The notes beneath the pieces were generated by a model, which was not told the DNA's origin, searched no databases, and saw only the letters and a program-made list of their open reading frames with translations. The translations under genes were made by a program, and so were the position numbers. Below, piece by piece: positions 7,401 through 16,383 of a DNA stretch of 64,000 nt (positions are counted from its first letter, which is position 1; each line of letters begins with the position of its first letter). Where the stretch lies: NCBI RefSeq assembly GCF_024748695.1, contig NZ_CP087176.1:1915501-1979500 (forward strand), written 5' to 3'. Source of the stretch: Pseudomonas sp. B21-040. Its GTDB lineage: Bacteria > Pseudomonadota > Gammaproteobacteria > Pseudomonadales > Pseudomonadaceae.

Positions 7401-9299
7401 GGCGTCGTAGCGGTAGGAAATCAGCGTTTGCTCTGTACGCCAGGCGTCATCCGCAGTGTCGGCGGGATGAAACGATTGATACTCGACGGCAACGATGTGC
7501 CGGCGCTCGTAGCGCAACAGCAGCGAACGGCCTGCACCGTTGTCGAGGCGCTGAATGCGATCCTGACGATCGCGGGTGATGTGCACCCGGTTGTTGTAGG
7601 CATTGCTGATCGTGGTCAGCCGCCCAGTGCGAAAGTGATAAAACCGCACCGTCTCGCCAGCCAATGCGAGCACTAATTCCTCTGGCTGATCCCCGAGATA
7701 AATCGCGGCCCGCGACAGACTGTTATGGATGGCCGGGCGTTCCTGGCTGGGCAGCGGAAACGTCGTACGGCGGTTTTCATGGTCGATCCAGACGACGTGT
7801 TCAGCGTCCAGCTCCAGCCGATGCGCCAGCGAATGACTCCAGCCCCAGCCCAGCCCGCAATCGATTTCCACCGCGCTGGTTCGGTACAACCGGGTGAACG
7901 CAAAGGGCAGCAAGCCATTGAGCGAACCATCCTCCAGGGTCAGCAACTCTTCGCCGGTGACCATCGACACCGGGCAACCGTTCGTACAGGTCAGCGGCCC
8001 GCAGTCGGCGCTGTCGCCATTGGGGTTTTTCGCCTGTTCGGAGGCGTCGTCACGGTGTTCGTGACGGCTGAGGCGGGTGGTGGCTGCGGATTTTTTGCGA
8101 GCGATGGCGAGCGGATTTTCCACCTGCGTTATGGGCGCAGAGCCGGCACTTATCTGTAATGGCAGCGTAGGCGCGGGGTTCAGCGCAGCAGTGCGGGCGT
8201 TGACCGCAAGGGGTTTGAATACCTCCGCATGGGGCGTCAGGTCGGATTGAGCGGCCAGCCGCAAACTCGCGGCAGCCAGCCATTTGCGCGCCCGTTCCGA
8301 TTTGAGCTTGTTCAGCACCTTGGCACTGATGCCGAGTTTCAGTCCTTTGGTGCCGGTAAATCGTGCCAGGAGAAAACCGATCAAAATGCCTGTGCGGATT
8401 TCCGCCACAACCTCTGCAGCGTGATGTGGCGGCAGCATCCGCACCCAGCTGGTAAACGCCGCGAGATGAATGAACATCAACGGCTCGTCACTCAGCATCA
8501 GCAGCAGATTGGCGATCGACTCCGCCGAGGCCTTCAGCAGTGTTTCAAGTTCGGTCTCGGTCAGGTACTCAAGGAGCTTTTGGCTGTTGGCTTGCAGGTC
8601 CGCGATCAGCTCGTATATCTGCTTCACGTCGTCCCACAAACCGTTCAGCGCATTCTCGAAGCCTCGCCAGTCAGCCTGTTGCAGCAGGCCGTAGCGCTTG
8701 ATGAAACCCGCCTCGGCGAACTCGACCCAGGAAGGTTCGAATTCAGTCGTCCATTCGTTGCGCAACCAACCTTCCAGTTCGCCGATGACGCTTTGATAAG
8801 AGGCGTACAGCGCTTTGACGTGTTCGGTGGAAACGTTTGGAAAGAAGGTGATGCGGTAACGTTGACCGCGCTCGCACTTGGGGACCTCCAGGATGCCGCT
8901 GGGGCCGATCTGGTGGTGAACCGGCTCGCCAAATGTTCCGTCCGGGTTCAACGGTTCCAGCGTCACCGGCGTATTGCCAATGGGGACGAATCGCGCGGCC
9001 TCGAACATGTGCACCAGTGTCAACGGGCCGCTGGCCGGGCATGCGCCGACGGTTGAACTGACGGGCGCAGTGGAGTGCTTCGGTGCGATCAGCCGGACAT
9101 CGTTGCCGACCTTGAATACCTGCTCGATCTCCAGTGCCTTGCCAGTCCAGAAACTCTCGGCCCACGCGTCGTAATCGTTGAGACAGAGCCGAAAGTCAGC
9201 GAGCAGCGCCTCGACGTTCGGCTGTTTGGGGTCCATGGCGGCGACCACCAGCAAGCCGATGGCGTTATTCAAGGCCAGTACCTTGTCAGGTACGAACAT
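4437..9299 (-). CDS. Rhs polymorphic toxin with ADP-ribosyltransferase-like tip
   Basis: A 1620-residue Rhs protein. Residues 1-430 are a variable N-terminal part with a hydrophobic helical stretch about 262-325 and no PAAR motif. From about 445 a DUF6531-type start (VSMVTGEELLTLEDG) leads into many YD repeats (YRYDxxGRL pattern) that form the Rhs shell. The core ends at DPLGL, residues 1445-1449. The 171-residue tip has the R-S-E pattern of cholera/pertussis-type ADP-ribosyltransferases: YRGD (R1493), STS (1532-1534) and ETE (1578-1580). The tip and downstream gene are AT-rich compared with the core, a sign of cassette exchange. Delivery is probably by a type VI secretion system; no T6SS gene is in the window. 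Confidence 0.9.
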   Translation of the reverse strand: MFVPDKVLALNNAIGLLVVAAMDPKQPNVEALLADFRLCLNDYDAWAESFWTGKALEIEQVFKVGNDVRLIAPKHSTAPVSSTVGACPASGPLTLVHMFEAARFVPIGNTPVTLEPLNPDGTFGEPVHHQIGPSGILEVPKCERGQRYRITFFPNVSTEHVKALYASYQSVIGELEGWLRNEWTTEFEPSWVEFAEAGFIKRYGLLQQADWRGFENALNGLWDDVKQIYELIADLQANSQKLLEYLTETELETLLKASAESIANLLLMLSDEPLMFIHLAAFTSWVRMLPPHHAAEVVAEIRTGILIGFLLARFTGTKGLKLGISAKVLNKLKSERARKWLAAASLRLAAQSDLTPHAEVFKPLAVNARTAALNPAPTLPLQISAGSAPITQVENPLAIARKKSAATTRLSRHEHRDDASEQAKNPNGDSADCGPLTCTNGCPVSMVTGEELLTLEDGSLNGLLPFAFTRLYRTSAVEIDCGLGWGWSHSLAHRLELDAEHVVWIDHENRRTTFPLPSQERPAIHNSLSRAAIYLGDQPEELVLALAGETVRFYHFRTGRLTTISNAYNNRVHITRDRQDRIQRLDNGAGRSLLLRYERRHIVAVEYQSFHPADTADDAWRTEQTLISYRYDARQRLIEATNAAGESERYDYDDHHVILQRQLAGGASFFWEWERSGKAARCIRHWATFSQMDTRYAWDDNGGVRVKSVDGSEEAYVHDDTARLVRRVEPEGAEYLKTYDHKGHLIAEQGPLGAITQYRYDEIGRLIALIPPEDEPTSYEYRNGFLHACSRGKAVWKYQRNAQGDVTEAIDPDGQTTHYHYDTQGRLLSIRFPDSSRQVFVRDALGQLIEETLPDGGQRRFSYDVLGRKITFQDEFGAVTHYQRDAVGRLIQTTLPTGASRAFSYNAYGKITAERDELGRVTRFEYDDDLHLVSRRINPDGTHLRYRYDNARLLLTDIENESGERYRLDYTASGLVRQQTGFDGRRTAYAYDLNGHLLEKTEYGDDGSKLITRYQRDSAGRLLIKTLPDGTKVEYCYDSLGRLVSVDDSQDHPLEFEYDTQNRLITEHQSWATLRYGYDACGRLNHLRLPDNSKLSYHRAKGGALTAIDLNGTRLTSHTSRFGRELQRQQGLLRSQYDHDEQGSLKAHAVSQHQQSLYRRDYTYNANGNLDYIADTRHGQRNYQYDPLNRLIRVRHSRDQQPESFAHDPAGNLLMQDRPGPAAVKGNRLSMQGDRHFDYDAFGNLIRERRGTAQKLVTEYRYDCQHRLIGVTLPNGTCATYRYDAFGRRIRKTVDGKTTEFFWQGDHLIAEHSQEHHRSYLYEPGTFRPLAMLDGKGPRQACPFYYQLDHLGTPQELTDYSGDIIWAAQYTAYGRLTRLNRDTHQVLDQPLRFQGQYFDAETGLHYNRHRYYNPDIGRYLTPDPSGLAGGINGYQYTRNPTGWVDPLGLNECPGADGCKRPGFGDEDPAGKVRVDEGEVTLPVPNGKIDYLYRGDVKHPDEIFRTGFKSKGESNDLLLHAIDSDDPPSNFVSTSPSKVTGIQFATKFRTRKGFLYTLRQIDGIDVNKELKNLVPFADETEIAIPNRIDTADIIGVTPMKKDGSYVGYSIPNPNRKPNGNH

Positions 9300-9550
9300 T
9301 CGCAGTCCCTCGCGCAGATCAAGATGAGCGCGAGACTTTGCTTGGGATCAACGGGTAAAGAAGTCGGGAAAGGAGGCGTTTTATGTAGGAGGATTCGCTA
9401 AATGACGACGAGCACTTTTTGTAACGGCCAGGCATTGCCCGTTGCCCAACGTCAGCCGCGCTCGCTATGCTGCTGAATCCTTTAATCGATCACGGACCCG
9501 GCCGTACCTGAGCCGTCTCTGAGGTGTCATTTGAAAACGGATCAGATGCG

Positions 9551-10246
9551 ATGAATGCACCGCTCAACACGTTCGGCCCGATCAAGGCTGTGATTTTCGA
9601 CATGGACGGTTTGCTGCTGGACACCGAGGGCATTTATACCGAGGTCACGTCCCTGATTGCCGCGCGTTACGGCCGGGTGTTCGACTGGAGCATCAAGCAG
9701 AACATCATCGGGCGTGGGGCGGGTGATCTGGCGCGGTACGTGGTCGAGGCGCTTGATCTGCCGATCACCGCCGAAGAGTTCCTGGTGATCCGCGAGCCGC
9801 TGATGCGTGAGCGTTTTCCTACGGCGCTGGCGATGCCCGGTGCGCAGGAGCTGGTTCGGCACTTGAAGGCCAACCGTATTCCGATCGCAGTCGGTACCAG
9901 TTCTTCGAGCCAGTCGTTCGGCCAGAAAACCACGTTGCACCGTGACTGGTTTGCGCTGTTCGATTTCATCGTGACGGCCGATGACCCGGAAGTAGGTGCA
10001 GCCAAGCCGGCACCGGATATCTTCCTCACGGCGGCGCGCCGCCTGGGTGTTGCGCCTGAGGACTGCCTGGTGTTTGAAGATTCGCCGTTCGGGGTCACTG
10101 CGGCGAAGGCGGCGGGGATGACTGCTATTGCGATCCCGGACGCGGCCATGGCTGACGAAAAATACGCACATGCCGATGGCATTCTTCGTTCGCTGAAAGC
10201 CTTCACGCCGAGCGCGTGTGGTTTGCCGGCCCTGGAATGGACCTGA
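9551..10246 (+). CDS. HAD phosphatase, pseudouridine-5'-phosphatase-like
   Basis: A 231-residue HAD subfamily IA hydrolase. The nucleophile motif is FDMDGLLLDTE (about residues 15-25), motif II is the GTSSSS segment, and the acidic motif is LVFEDSPFG near residue 175. The pattern resembles human HDHD1 over its whole length (MDGLLLDTE, FPTA-MPGA, DDPEV--KPAPDIFL, FEDSPFGV), which removes phosphate from pseudouridine 5'-phosphate; substrate here is inference. I chose ATG 9551 over GTG 9524 because it begins a normal-length protein; the ribosome-binding site is weak for both. A bidirectional terminator follows. Confidence 0.8.
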   Translation: MNAPLNTFGPIKAVIFDMDGLLLDTEGIYTEVTSLIAARYGRVFDWSIKQNIIGRGAGDLARYVVEALDLPITAEEFLVIREPLMRERFPTALAMPGAQELVRHLKANRIPIAVGTSSSSQSFGQKTTLHRDWFALFDFIVTADDPEVGAAKPAPDIFLTAARRLGVAPEDCLVFEDSPFGVTAAKAAGMTAIAIPDAAMADEKYAHADGILRSLKAFTPSACGLPALEWT

Positions 10247-10257
10247 AGCGATAAACA

Positions 10258-10296
10258 AAAAACGCCGGCAACCTGATCAGGGTTGCCGGCGTTTTT
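10258..10296. terminator. Bidirectional intrinsic terminator
   Basis: Eleven-base-pair stem CGCCGGCAACC/GGTTGCCGGCG with a seven-base loop, flanked by A5 and T5, so it works on both strands between the convergent HAD and SDR genes. Confidence 0.9.
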
Positions 10297-10315
10297 GTTT
10301 TGATCAAGCCGAGGG

Positions 10316-11062
10316 TCAGGCGCCGAAACCACCGTCGATGGTCAGGCTGGCACCGGTGATGTAGCCGGCTTCTGGACTGACGAGGTAGGCAACGAAGCTG
10401 GCAATTTCTTCGGCTTTGCCATAACGACCCACTGCCATCATCGGGATCAGGCTTTCGGCGAAGTCACCGTCGGCGGGGTTCATGTCGGTGTCGACCGGGC
10501 CGGGCTGCACGTTGTTGATGGTGATACCGCGTGGGCCGAGGTCGCGGGCCAGCCCTTTGGTCAAGCCGACCAGCGCTGCCTTGCTCATGGCGTACGGGCC
10601 GCCACCGGCGAAGGGCATGCGGTCAGCGTTGGTGCTGCCGATGTTGATGATGCGACCGCCTTCAGTCATGTGTTGGGCGGCGGCCTGGGTGGCGATGAAT
10701 ACGCTACGCACGTTGATGGCGAGGGTCTGGTCGAAGTCTTCGAGCTTGAAGTCTTCCAGGGGGGCAACGGCCAGCACGCCGGCGTTGTTGACCAGGATGT
10801 CCAGGCGACCGAAGGCTTTGACGGTAGCGCTCACAGCGTTGCGAATGGCCTCGGCGTCGGCGCTGTCCGCTTTGATGGCCAGGGCTTTGCCGCCGTTGGC
10901 GGTGATGCTGTTTTGCAGTTCTTCGGCTTTGACCGTGGAGCTGACGTAGGTGAAGGCAACTGCCGCGCCTTCAGCGGCCAGGCGTTTGACGATGGCTGCG
11001 CCGATACCCCGAGATCCGCCTTGAATCAAAGCCACTTTGCCGCTGAGGTTCTGAGTAGTCAT
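10316..11062 (-). CDS. SDR family oxidoreductase (FabG-like)
   Basis: A 248-residue short-chain dehydrogenase with all classical motifs: GGSRGIG cofactor loop near residue 14, NNAG near 88, catalytic Ser in the IGST segment, YAMSK (Tyr/Lys pair) near 157, and the C-terminal GASLTIDGGF. NADP(H) use is likely from the Arg in the glycine loop. The start at 11062 has GGAG 7 bases upstream; the frame extends four codons further without support. Substrate unknown. It is the last core-like gene before the AT-rich accessory region. Confidence 0.88.
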   Translation of the reverse strand: MTTQNLSGKVALIQGGSRGIGAAIVKRLAAEGAAVAFTYVSSTVKAEELQNSITANGGKALAIKADSADAEAIRNAVSATVKAFGRLDILVNNAGVLAVAPLEDFKLEDFDQTLAINVRSVFIATQAAAQHMTEGGRIINIGSTNADRMPFAGGGPYAMSKAALVGLTKGLARDLGPRGITINNVQPGPVDTDMNPADGDFAESLIPMMAVGRYGKAEEIASFVAYLVSPEAGYITGASLTIDGGFGA

Positions 11063-11648
11063 ATCGATCTCCAAAGTCCCGAAGCGAGATGCCCCGGTTG
11101 ATGGAGCCTAGTATCGATTGAGGATTACACGCTGACTTCGTTGATCATCTGAAAATAAAATCGCATCACAAGAAATCAAGAGGTTACAGCCATTGAGGCA
11201 TCAGAAGATAAAATTAAATTGCATTAGATATTAAAAGAAATATAGCTGCGGTCAATTGACGATAAAAATTATTCACAGAGGCGAAACCTATTCTCGGTCT
11301 ATGGATGCATAGAGTGGATTGACCGAGTTAGTTTTACTGATGGGGTGAGATTCACGCCTTCGACTACAAAATGCTTTGGAAGGCATTGCTGTCGCGTGCA
11401 GTTAATATGCAATTTAGTTAGATTTGGGAAGCCTGTTTAGCCTGGCGGACGTTGTTTTTCACGAGTGCGTTATAGAGTGGGTTGAATAAACTGTGACTAT
11501 CTGGGGCGCTCAAAGGGACTTTTTATGATGAGTTCATTTGTTGGCTGGATTTGGGTTGTGGTATGTGGCGATGTATTGGGATAGTAGCTGTTTATTTTCG
11601 GTGAATCCATTGTTTGGTAATGGGTCGATATATTTCGGAGGTTGATCG
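11063..11648. other. AT-rich intergenic flank of the Tn7-like module
   Basis: No gene is seen. Base composition drops sharply from the SDR gene onward. A motif ATAAAA(A/T) recurs near 11154, 11207 and 11261, about 53 bases apart, and the first two copies share the context CATC(T/A)GAA(A/G)ATAAAAT. Such spaced repeats would be expected for TnsB-binding sites at a Tn7-like end, but I could not match them to the other side of the operon or find a terminal TGT...ACA pair, so the end of the element is unplaced. Confidence 0.35.
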
Positions 11649-13529
11649 TTACTTGGGTGGGCGCTTTTGTAATGGGGGGGATATGATTAATGGCTTTGTT
11701 ATAAGCTGACGGCAGGCTCTTGGAGCACAACACGAAGGGTTTTTAACTTCGTCTACCAGTTCATCCCAAATGGAGTTAATATTAGATTGTTCATAGAAAT
11801 GTTGGTCTAGTTCGTCATGGCCATTTTCGAATCCTAGCCTATCAAGTGCACGAATGATATGTATAGGTGTTGTGTTTAGCTGCTGAGAGATTTCACTAAC
11901 TAAAATATAAGAGTTGTTGAAGGTCTCTATTGAGCTTTTGCTAATTAATGACACTGTTCGTTTTCCTGATTTGCTGATTGATCGCTTTAAGTATCCTAGC
12001 GTGGCTAGTTCTAGAACTGTGTGACTGCTACAGTGAAGTAGTAGAGCAGCGTGTTGTGTAGATAACCAAATAAAATCAATTGGTTCTTCTGGTGGTTCTT
12101 CTAATGGTTCTTTGTTAGAGTGTCGCGAAGGATTTTGTACTTCGTCTATCAATTCATCAATTATGGAAAAAATTTTAGATTTTTTATAGAAATAGGGAGC
12201 TGGCTCGTCGTGGTCATTTTCGAAACCTAGCCTATCAAGTGCGCGAATGATATGTATAGGTGTCGTGTTTAGCTGCTGTGAGATTTCCCTAATTAAGATA
12301 TAAGTGTTATTGAAATGTTCTATTGATTTCCTAGTGATTAGCACGGATTTTCCCTTTCCTGACTTAGTCGGTGCGAGTTTCAAGTATCCTAGCTTGGTTA
12401 GCATTAAGGTTGTACGTCTGCTGCAGTGAAGTAGCAAGGCGGCGTATTGTGTGGAAAGATTAATAATTTCAATTTTTTCTTCCGGTGTATTTTTCTCAAT
12501 TTTGAGTGGCGGTAGTTGCTTGTTTGTAACTCTTATTAGATGGCAAATAGGGGTGTTGCAATGATAATACGGCATGCTTTTTCCGTATCGGTTTATTGTA
12601 AAGTTGCTGGAAATGAAAGTGCCTTCTTTTGATAGTTGTTTTCGATTGTTGAATGGATATATTGCCTGAGATAATGTCAGTTCGAGATCCGCACAGCAAA
12701 GTCCGGTCTTGCATTTTTCATTGAAAGTATCTGGTTCTTGAGGGATTTCATTTGAAAGTGCTACCAGCAGGGGGTGGCTAGACCGCCAGGGTGAAAGATG
12801 CATCAATCGCGTGAATCCGGGGTATTTTACAAGCTGTGCTCTAATCATTTTTATCGCATGCTTTCGAATGGCGTCTTCAAGCAAGCATGAGTTTTTATCT
12901 TCGGTGGATTTTCTTGAGGTCCAAATTTTTTCACAAATTTGTGCAACGTATGTCATGTATGAAAGGTCGCGGATGTCAGCGTCTGGACCGAATATTTCTA
13001 GCCGTTCCTCTTCAAATACTGCGCCGCTTTCACATTTAGTATTTCGTCTATCAGAGCCGCATTTGCAAAAAAATAGATTGGCCTTGGTCCAATGTTCTCG
13101 CATATGACATTGAGGGCAGTGCGTAATTATCCGTGTTGCATGAAGCGGGCAAACAGGTAAATCCCGTATGTCTTGGAAAACCGTAATGAGTTTGTTGCGT
13201 AAACATTCTGGGCAGTACATGAAGTGGCGTGAAAACTGCGAGCGATGAAGAGTGACCGCATCGATGATCCAGAGCGAAGCATCCGGATTATTCACCGTAT
13301 AACTGTTTGCCAAGAGCAACTGTGCGATATCCGGCGCTTCCATGGTTAAGCTAGTGAGCAGTGATGATTGCTCCGTTAATATTTCAAGCGCATCTCCATA
13401 AAGAGGAACGTTTAGGGCCGCGCACATAGCGGCAACAGTGGAATAACCATTGTAAAATGCAGTTCGCATCATAACCCCTTTAGGACTTTCCCATTTTTGT
13501 GGGATACCTACATAACAAATAGCGTTCAT
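11649..13529 (-). CDS. tniQ: TniQ/TnsD family target-selection protein with duplicated C-terminal module
   Basis: A 626-residue TniQ-type protein, the target-site selector that works with TnsC. The N-terminal half has the TniQ zinc-binding pattern: CPEC (106-109), CPLH (127-130), CPQC (138-141) and CKCG (155-158). The C-terminal half contains two copies of a 111-residue module (about 358-468 and 489-599), each beginning LSTQ-x-AALLLHCS (helix-turn-helix-like) and ending with SQQLNTTPIHIIRALDRLGFEN. The start codon overlaps the tnsC stop (ATGA). Codon use is AT-rich. Length is above a minimal TniQ and nearer TnsD. Confidence 0.85.
   Translation of the reverse strand: MNAICYVGIPQKWESPKGVMMRTAFYNGYSTVAAMCAALNVPLYGDALEILTEQSSLLTSLTMEAPDIAQLLLANSYTVNNPDASLWIIDAVTLHRSQFSRHFMYCPECLRNKLITVFQDIRDLPVCPLHATRIITHCPQCHMREHWTKANLFFCKCGSDRRNTKCESGAVFEEERLEIFGPDADIRDLSYMTYVAQICEKIWTSRKSTEDKNSCLLEDAIRKHAIKMIRAQLVKYPGFTRLMHLSPWRSSHPLLVALSNEIPQEPDTFNEKCKTGLCCADLELTLSQAIYPFNNRKQLSKEGTFISSNFTINRYGKSMPYYHCNTPICHLIRVTNKQLPPLKIEKNTPEEKIEIINLSTQYAALLLHCSRRTTLMLTKLGYLKLAPTKSGKGKSVLITRKSIEHFNNTYILIREISQQLNTTPIHIIRALDRLGFENDHDEPAPYFYKKSKIFSIIDELIDEVQNPSRHSNKEPLEEPPEEPIDFIWLSTQHAALLLHCSSHTVLELATLGYLKRSISKSGKRTVSLISKSSIETFNNSYILVSEISQQLNTTPIHIIRALDRLGFENGHDELDQHFYEQSNINSIWDELVDEVKNPSCCAPRACRQLITKPLIISPPLQKRPPK
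11733..12458 (-). repeat. Tandem in-gene duplication within tniQ
   Basis: Two DNA copies, 12126-12458 and 11733-12065, with a period of 393 bp, encode the two C-terminal modules. They differ by scattered substitutions, but blocks such as CGAATGATATGTATAGGTGT are identical. The duplication is in frame and both copies remain open, which suggests both are kept for function. Confidence 0.85.
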
Positions 13530-14500
13530 TTCTTCGCAGTCTCACTAGATTTGTTGGTTTGAAACTTCAATGCAAAGTTCAGCTGAGAATGCGACATGAG
13601 GAAGTAGTTTGGGCAACAACAGAATGCCAAGTCTGCAGCAGCCTCTGCGAAATCGCTGATTTTCAGGGTGTAGTCCCCTCTTAGGAGCGCGATTTCGAAA
13701 CTATCATGCAGCAAATCGCTTAATCGCCTAAAATTCCCTCGAGTGGCGAGGTAAATGGCCTTGTAAGGAGTGGGGTCAGTTAAGTGAGCGTATTCTTTCA
13801 AGTGCCCAAGTTTTATCATCTCTTTTTCTAAGCTCGCCAATACACCCAGAAGCACAGACGTCGATGCCTTATCAGCCATTGGGAGTGGCTGCAGTTTGGC
13901 GCGATAGGGAAATCGGTCGCTTAACTCCTCAACTAAATCTATTGTTTCTTCTGCGCTGGACGACCCCGATATCAAAAAAGCAACTCCCGATCTGTTTAAA
14001 AGTTTAATGATCCAGTTGCACAGTGAGCTTTTGGTTTTTGTTAAACCCTTCTCAGCTACATGGTGAAAGTCATCCAAAATCACAAGTTTTGCCTCTATCG
14101 TAACAAGTCTTTGGATGATAAAATCTTCTAAAATAACAACACTTTGATTGTCGGTTGGTTTTCCGCCGAGTACTTGCGCCATGACCACGGATAAGTTTCT
14201 TATTGTGGCGGATTCCGGCAGCTCTATATAAACACAAGGCCATGTTTTTTTGTCGCATTCGGAGTTCCGAGCCTGTTGAGTCGGGCCTAGATCCTTTTCA
14301 ATCATGCGACACAGTCTGGTTTTACCAACCCCCGTCGGGCCGATTAACATGGCTGACGAGGGGTCTTTGCGGTGGCGCGTAGTGTTTATGCATTTAGTAA
14401 TGATTCGCATTGCCTCCCGATAATCTGGATACCAGACCGTACAGGCCGCCAGAGCTTCTAACGCTTCATCAATGTTGATACCATTAGGGGATATATTCAT
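13526..14500 (-). CDS. tnsC: TnsC/TniB-like AAA+ ATPase of a Tn7-like transposon
   Basis: A 324-residue AAA+ regulator that links target selection (TniQ) to the TnsA/TnsB transposase. Walker A is GPTGVGKT (54-61), Walker B is LVILDD (139-144) followed by FHH, and a sensor-like ISGSSS segment follows. The C-terminus ends in a Cys-rich CCCPNY stretch. Its ATG overlaps the tnsB stop and its stop overlaps the tniQ start, so the operon is translationally coupled. Confidence 0.88.
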   Translation of the reverse strand: MNISPNGINIDEALEALAACTVWYPDYREAMRIITKCINTTRHRKDPSSAMLIGPTGVGKTRLCRMIEKDLGPTQQARNSECDKKTWPCVYIELPESATIRNLSVVMAQVLGGKPTDNQSVVILEDFIIQRLVTIEAKLVILDDFHHVAEKGLTKTKSSLCNWIIKLLNRSGVAFLISGSSSAEETIDLVEELSDRFPYRAKLQPLPMADKASTSVLLGVLASLEKEMIKLGHLKEYAHLTDPTPYKAIYLATRGNFRRLSDLLHDSFEIALLRGDYTLKISDFAEAAADLAFCCCPNYFLMSHSQLNFALKFQTNKSSETAKK

Positions 14501-16383
14501 AATTGGTCTACCATGAAAGTAGGGATCTCGCCGTCGACAATCGGCTTGTCCTCCGATATCGCGGTATTGGTTTCGTTATCGAAAAAGGGATCGAGTTTGG
14601 TTTTATTATTCGGCTTGGTTGTGCGTAAATGTCGAGACGCTTCGTATTCTTGAACCATACGCTGTCGAAGCCGCCATAGGGCGACATTGGCCTCGCTGTT
14701 GTCGAATTTTCGCCCCGCGTCAAGATACTGTTGATGTAATAACTTATGCTCTGTCAGGGTGAGTCCGTTTTGGTACTGGGGGTTGGTACCAGACGCACGC
14801 ACAGGGTTACGCGTGTCATTTGGGTGGGCGACCCATATTTCACCTAAATCCAAGGGGTTGTAATAGCAAATTGCCGGTTGCCCTTTTTTCAGTCGTGAGC
14901 GAATTTCTTGTAGATCTGGACCGTACCAACTTAAGCATAGGAAATTGATTCGTCCTGCAGCGCTGATCATTCCTGGTTGGATAACTCGACACAGTTTATC
15001 TAGGTCCTCTTCGGAAAATTTTTCTGGTGGTAGCCCATTTTTCATTGCCCGCTCCCAAGCTATCGCTGGCGGCATATTTAATGCGCTATGTTTCCTTTGA
15101 TGATATATCTTCTCTACCCAATCCTCGACGTGCCGATTCATACTCTCTTCGGTAAATGCCGCTTCGCTTTCCGAGTTATAGTATTGACATTCGGCAGGAG
15201 TAGACATCGTGCTACCAGCCTGTTCATGTAGCCACAGCTCAAACGTTCTGAAAAGGCGCTCAATATCCGGACGTGCATTGGGGGTATAAGGTGGAGGTCT
15301 GTCATACGTAATATTCAATCGATCCAAAAAGTATCTAATTATCGCATTTACGAATTCAGAGCCGTTGTCACTGCGTAAACGGATGGGCTTACCGCGAAGA
15401 TATTCCTCTCCGGGTACAGCCCTTAATGCATTTTTTAATGCACGAATAGTTTTTTCCGCGCAAGGATACGTTGTTGAAAGTTCCCAGCCGATGATCATTC
15501 GAGTCTTAATCTCAAGAATGACTGTCCACCATAGGATTTTTCCTAATGATTTTCCCTGATTGTCGATGATAACAATGTCAACGAGGTGAGAATCGATCTC
15601 GGCAAGATCCAACACCTCATCAGGGTCCATGCTTAGTTTACTTGAGTGATGCTTTTTCTTAGCATAGTCTGAGCCGTAACGCTTAGTATCGCTAGTGAAC
15701 TGACAAAGTTTTTTTAGCCTTCTCTGGATTGTTGAAAGCGAGGGGGCCTTGAGCAACAGAGTCGAGTAACCTGCGCGGAGACGATTCATCAATGTGATCT
15801 GACCATCAATAAGTCTATGTATCGTTATCGGTCGGGTAGGTGGTGTAGTTTGTTTGTATTCTTGATCGATTATTTCGCGGGTGATGGCTTCAACATCTGC
15901 AGCCAGTCGTTTCCCGCGCGGCGCAACACTTTTGTCCTTCAGTAAGCAAAATCGGTCGAAGTTGTGCTCTCTGTAGTATTTGAGCCATTTGTACAGAGAG
16001 TTGTAGGAGGGCGGTGAGGAGTCGCTCATCTCAGCGCTGAGGCGATCAATCAGTGCTTTAGTTGCTTCCACAGGTAGGGGGCCACCAAATTGCTTAAATG
16101 CGGCATCGACGTAACGATACTTTCGTTGCGCTGCAATCACCTGGGGATCGTCTGGGAAAAGGAAAGCCAATGCTTTGGAGCCCGCACCCGGCGGGCGGGC
16201 AAATGGCACGATGGTGTGATGAGACAACTCGGACATCATGGCATCGACTGCTAGGGCGCGAGTGTACGTTCGCTCCAAGTCCCTTAGCGTCACCAGCTCC
16301 TCATCCACATGAATGACCTCCATGGTTCGGCCATGGACGATGTATTGGCTCCCGACGGTAGGTGCTTCCGGTTGCTCACTCAT
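14497..16383 (-). CDS. tnsB: TnsB-like DDE transposase
   Basis: A 628-residue transposase of the Tn7 TnsB/TniA class. It has N-terminal helix-turn-helix regions for end binding and an integrase-like catalytic core with D264 (AEIDSH), D339 (RSDNGSEF) and E375 (DIERLF). It cuts and joins transposon 3' ends. I chose ATG 16383, 6 codons inside the longest frame, because GGAAGG lies 7 bases upstream; it overlaps the end of tnsA by 8 bases. Confidence 0.9.
   Translation of the reverse strand: MSEQPEAPTVGSQYIVHGRTMEVIHVDEELVTLRDLERTYTRALAVDAMMSELSHHTIVPFARPPGAGSKALAFLFPDDPQVIAAQRKYRYVDAAFKQFGGPLPVEATKALIDRLSAEMSDSSPPSYNSLYKWLKYYREHNFDRFCLLKDKSVAPRGKRLAADVEAITREIIDQEYKQTTPPTRPITIHRLIDGQITLMNRLRAGYSTLLLKAPSLSTIQRRLKKLCQFTSDTKRYGSDYAKKKHHSSKLSMDPDEVLDLAEIDSHLVDIVIIDNQGKSLGKILWWTVILEIKTRMIIGWELSTTYPCAEKTIRALKNALRAVPGEEYLRGKPIRLRSDNGSEFVNAIIRYFLDRLNITYDRPPPYTPNARPDIERLFRTFELWLHEQAGSTMSTPAECQYYNSESEAAFTEESMNRHVEDWVEKIYHQRKHSALNMPPAIAWERAMKNGLPPEKFSEEDLDKLCRVIQPGMISAAGRINFLCLSWYGPDLQEIRSRLKKGQPAICYYNPLDLGEIWVAHPNDTRNPVRASGTNPQYQNGLTLTEHKLLHQQYLDAGRKFDNSEANVALWRLRQRMVQEYEASRHLRTTKPNNKTKLDPFFDNETNTAISEDKPIVDGEIPTFMVDQL

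Noticed and set aside
4806..7676. Long plus-strand frames of 372, 121 and 454 codons opposite the Rhs gene
   Set aside because: They run antisense to the YD-repeat core, whose regular codon pattern leaves the opposite strand open; they have no ribosome-binding sites and no recognisable protein features.
9542..10332. Long minus-strand frames opposite the HAD gene
   Set aside because: Antisense to a clear HAD phosphatase with intact motifs; no supporting start signals.
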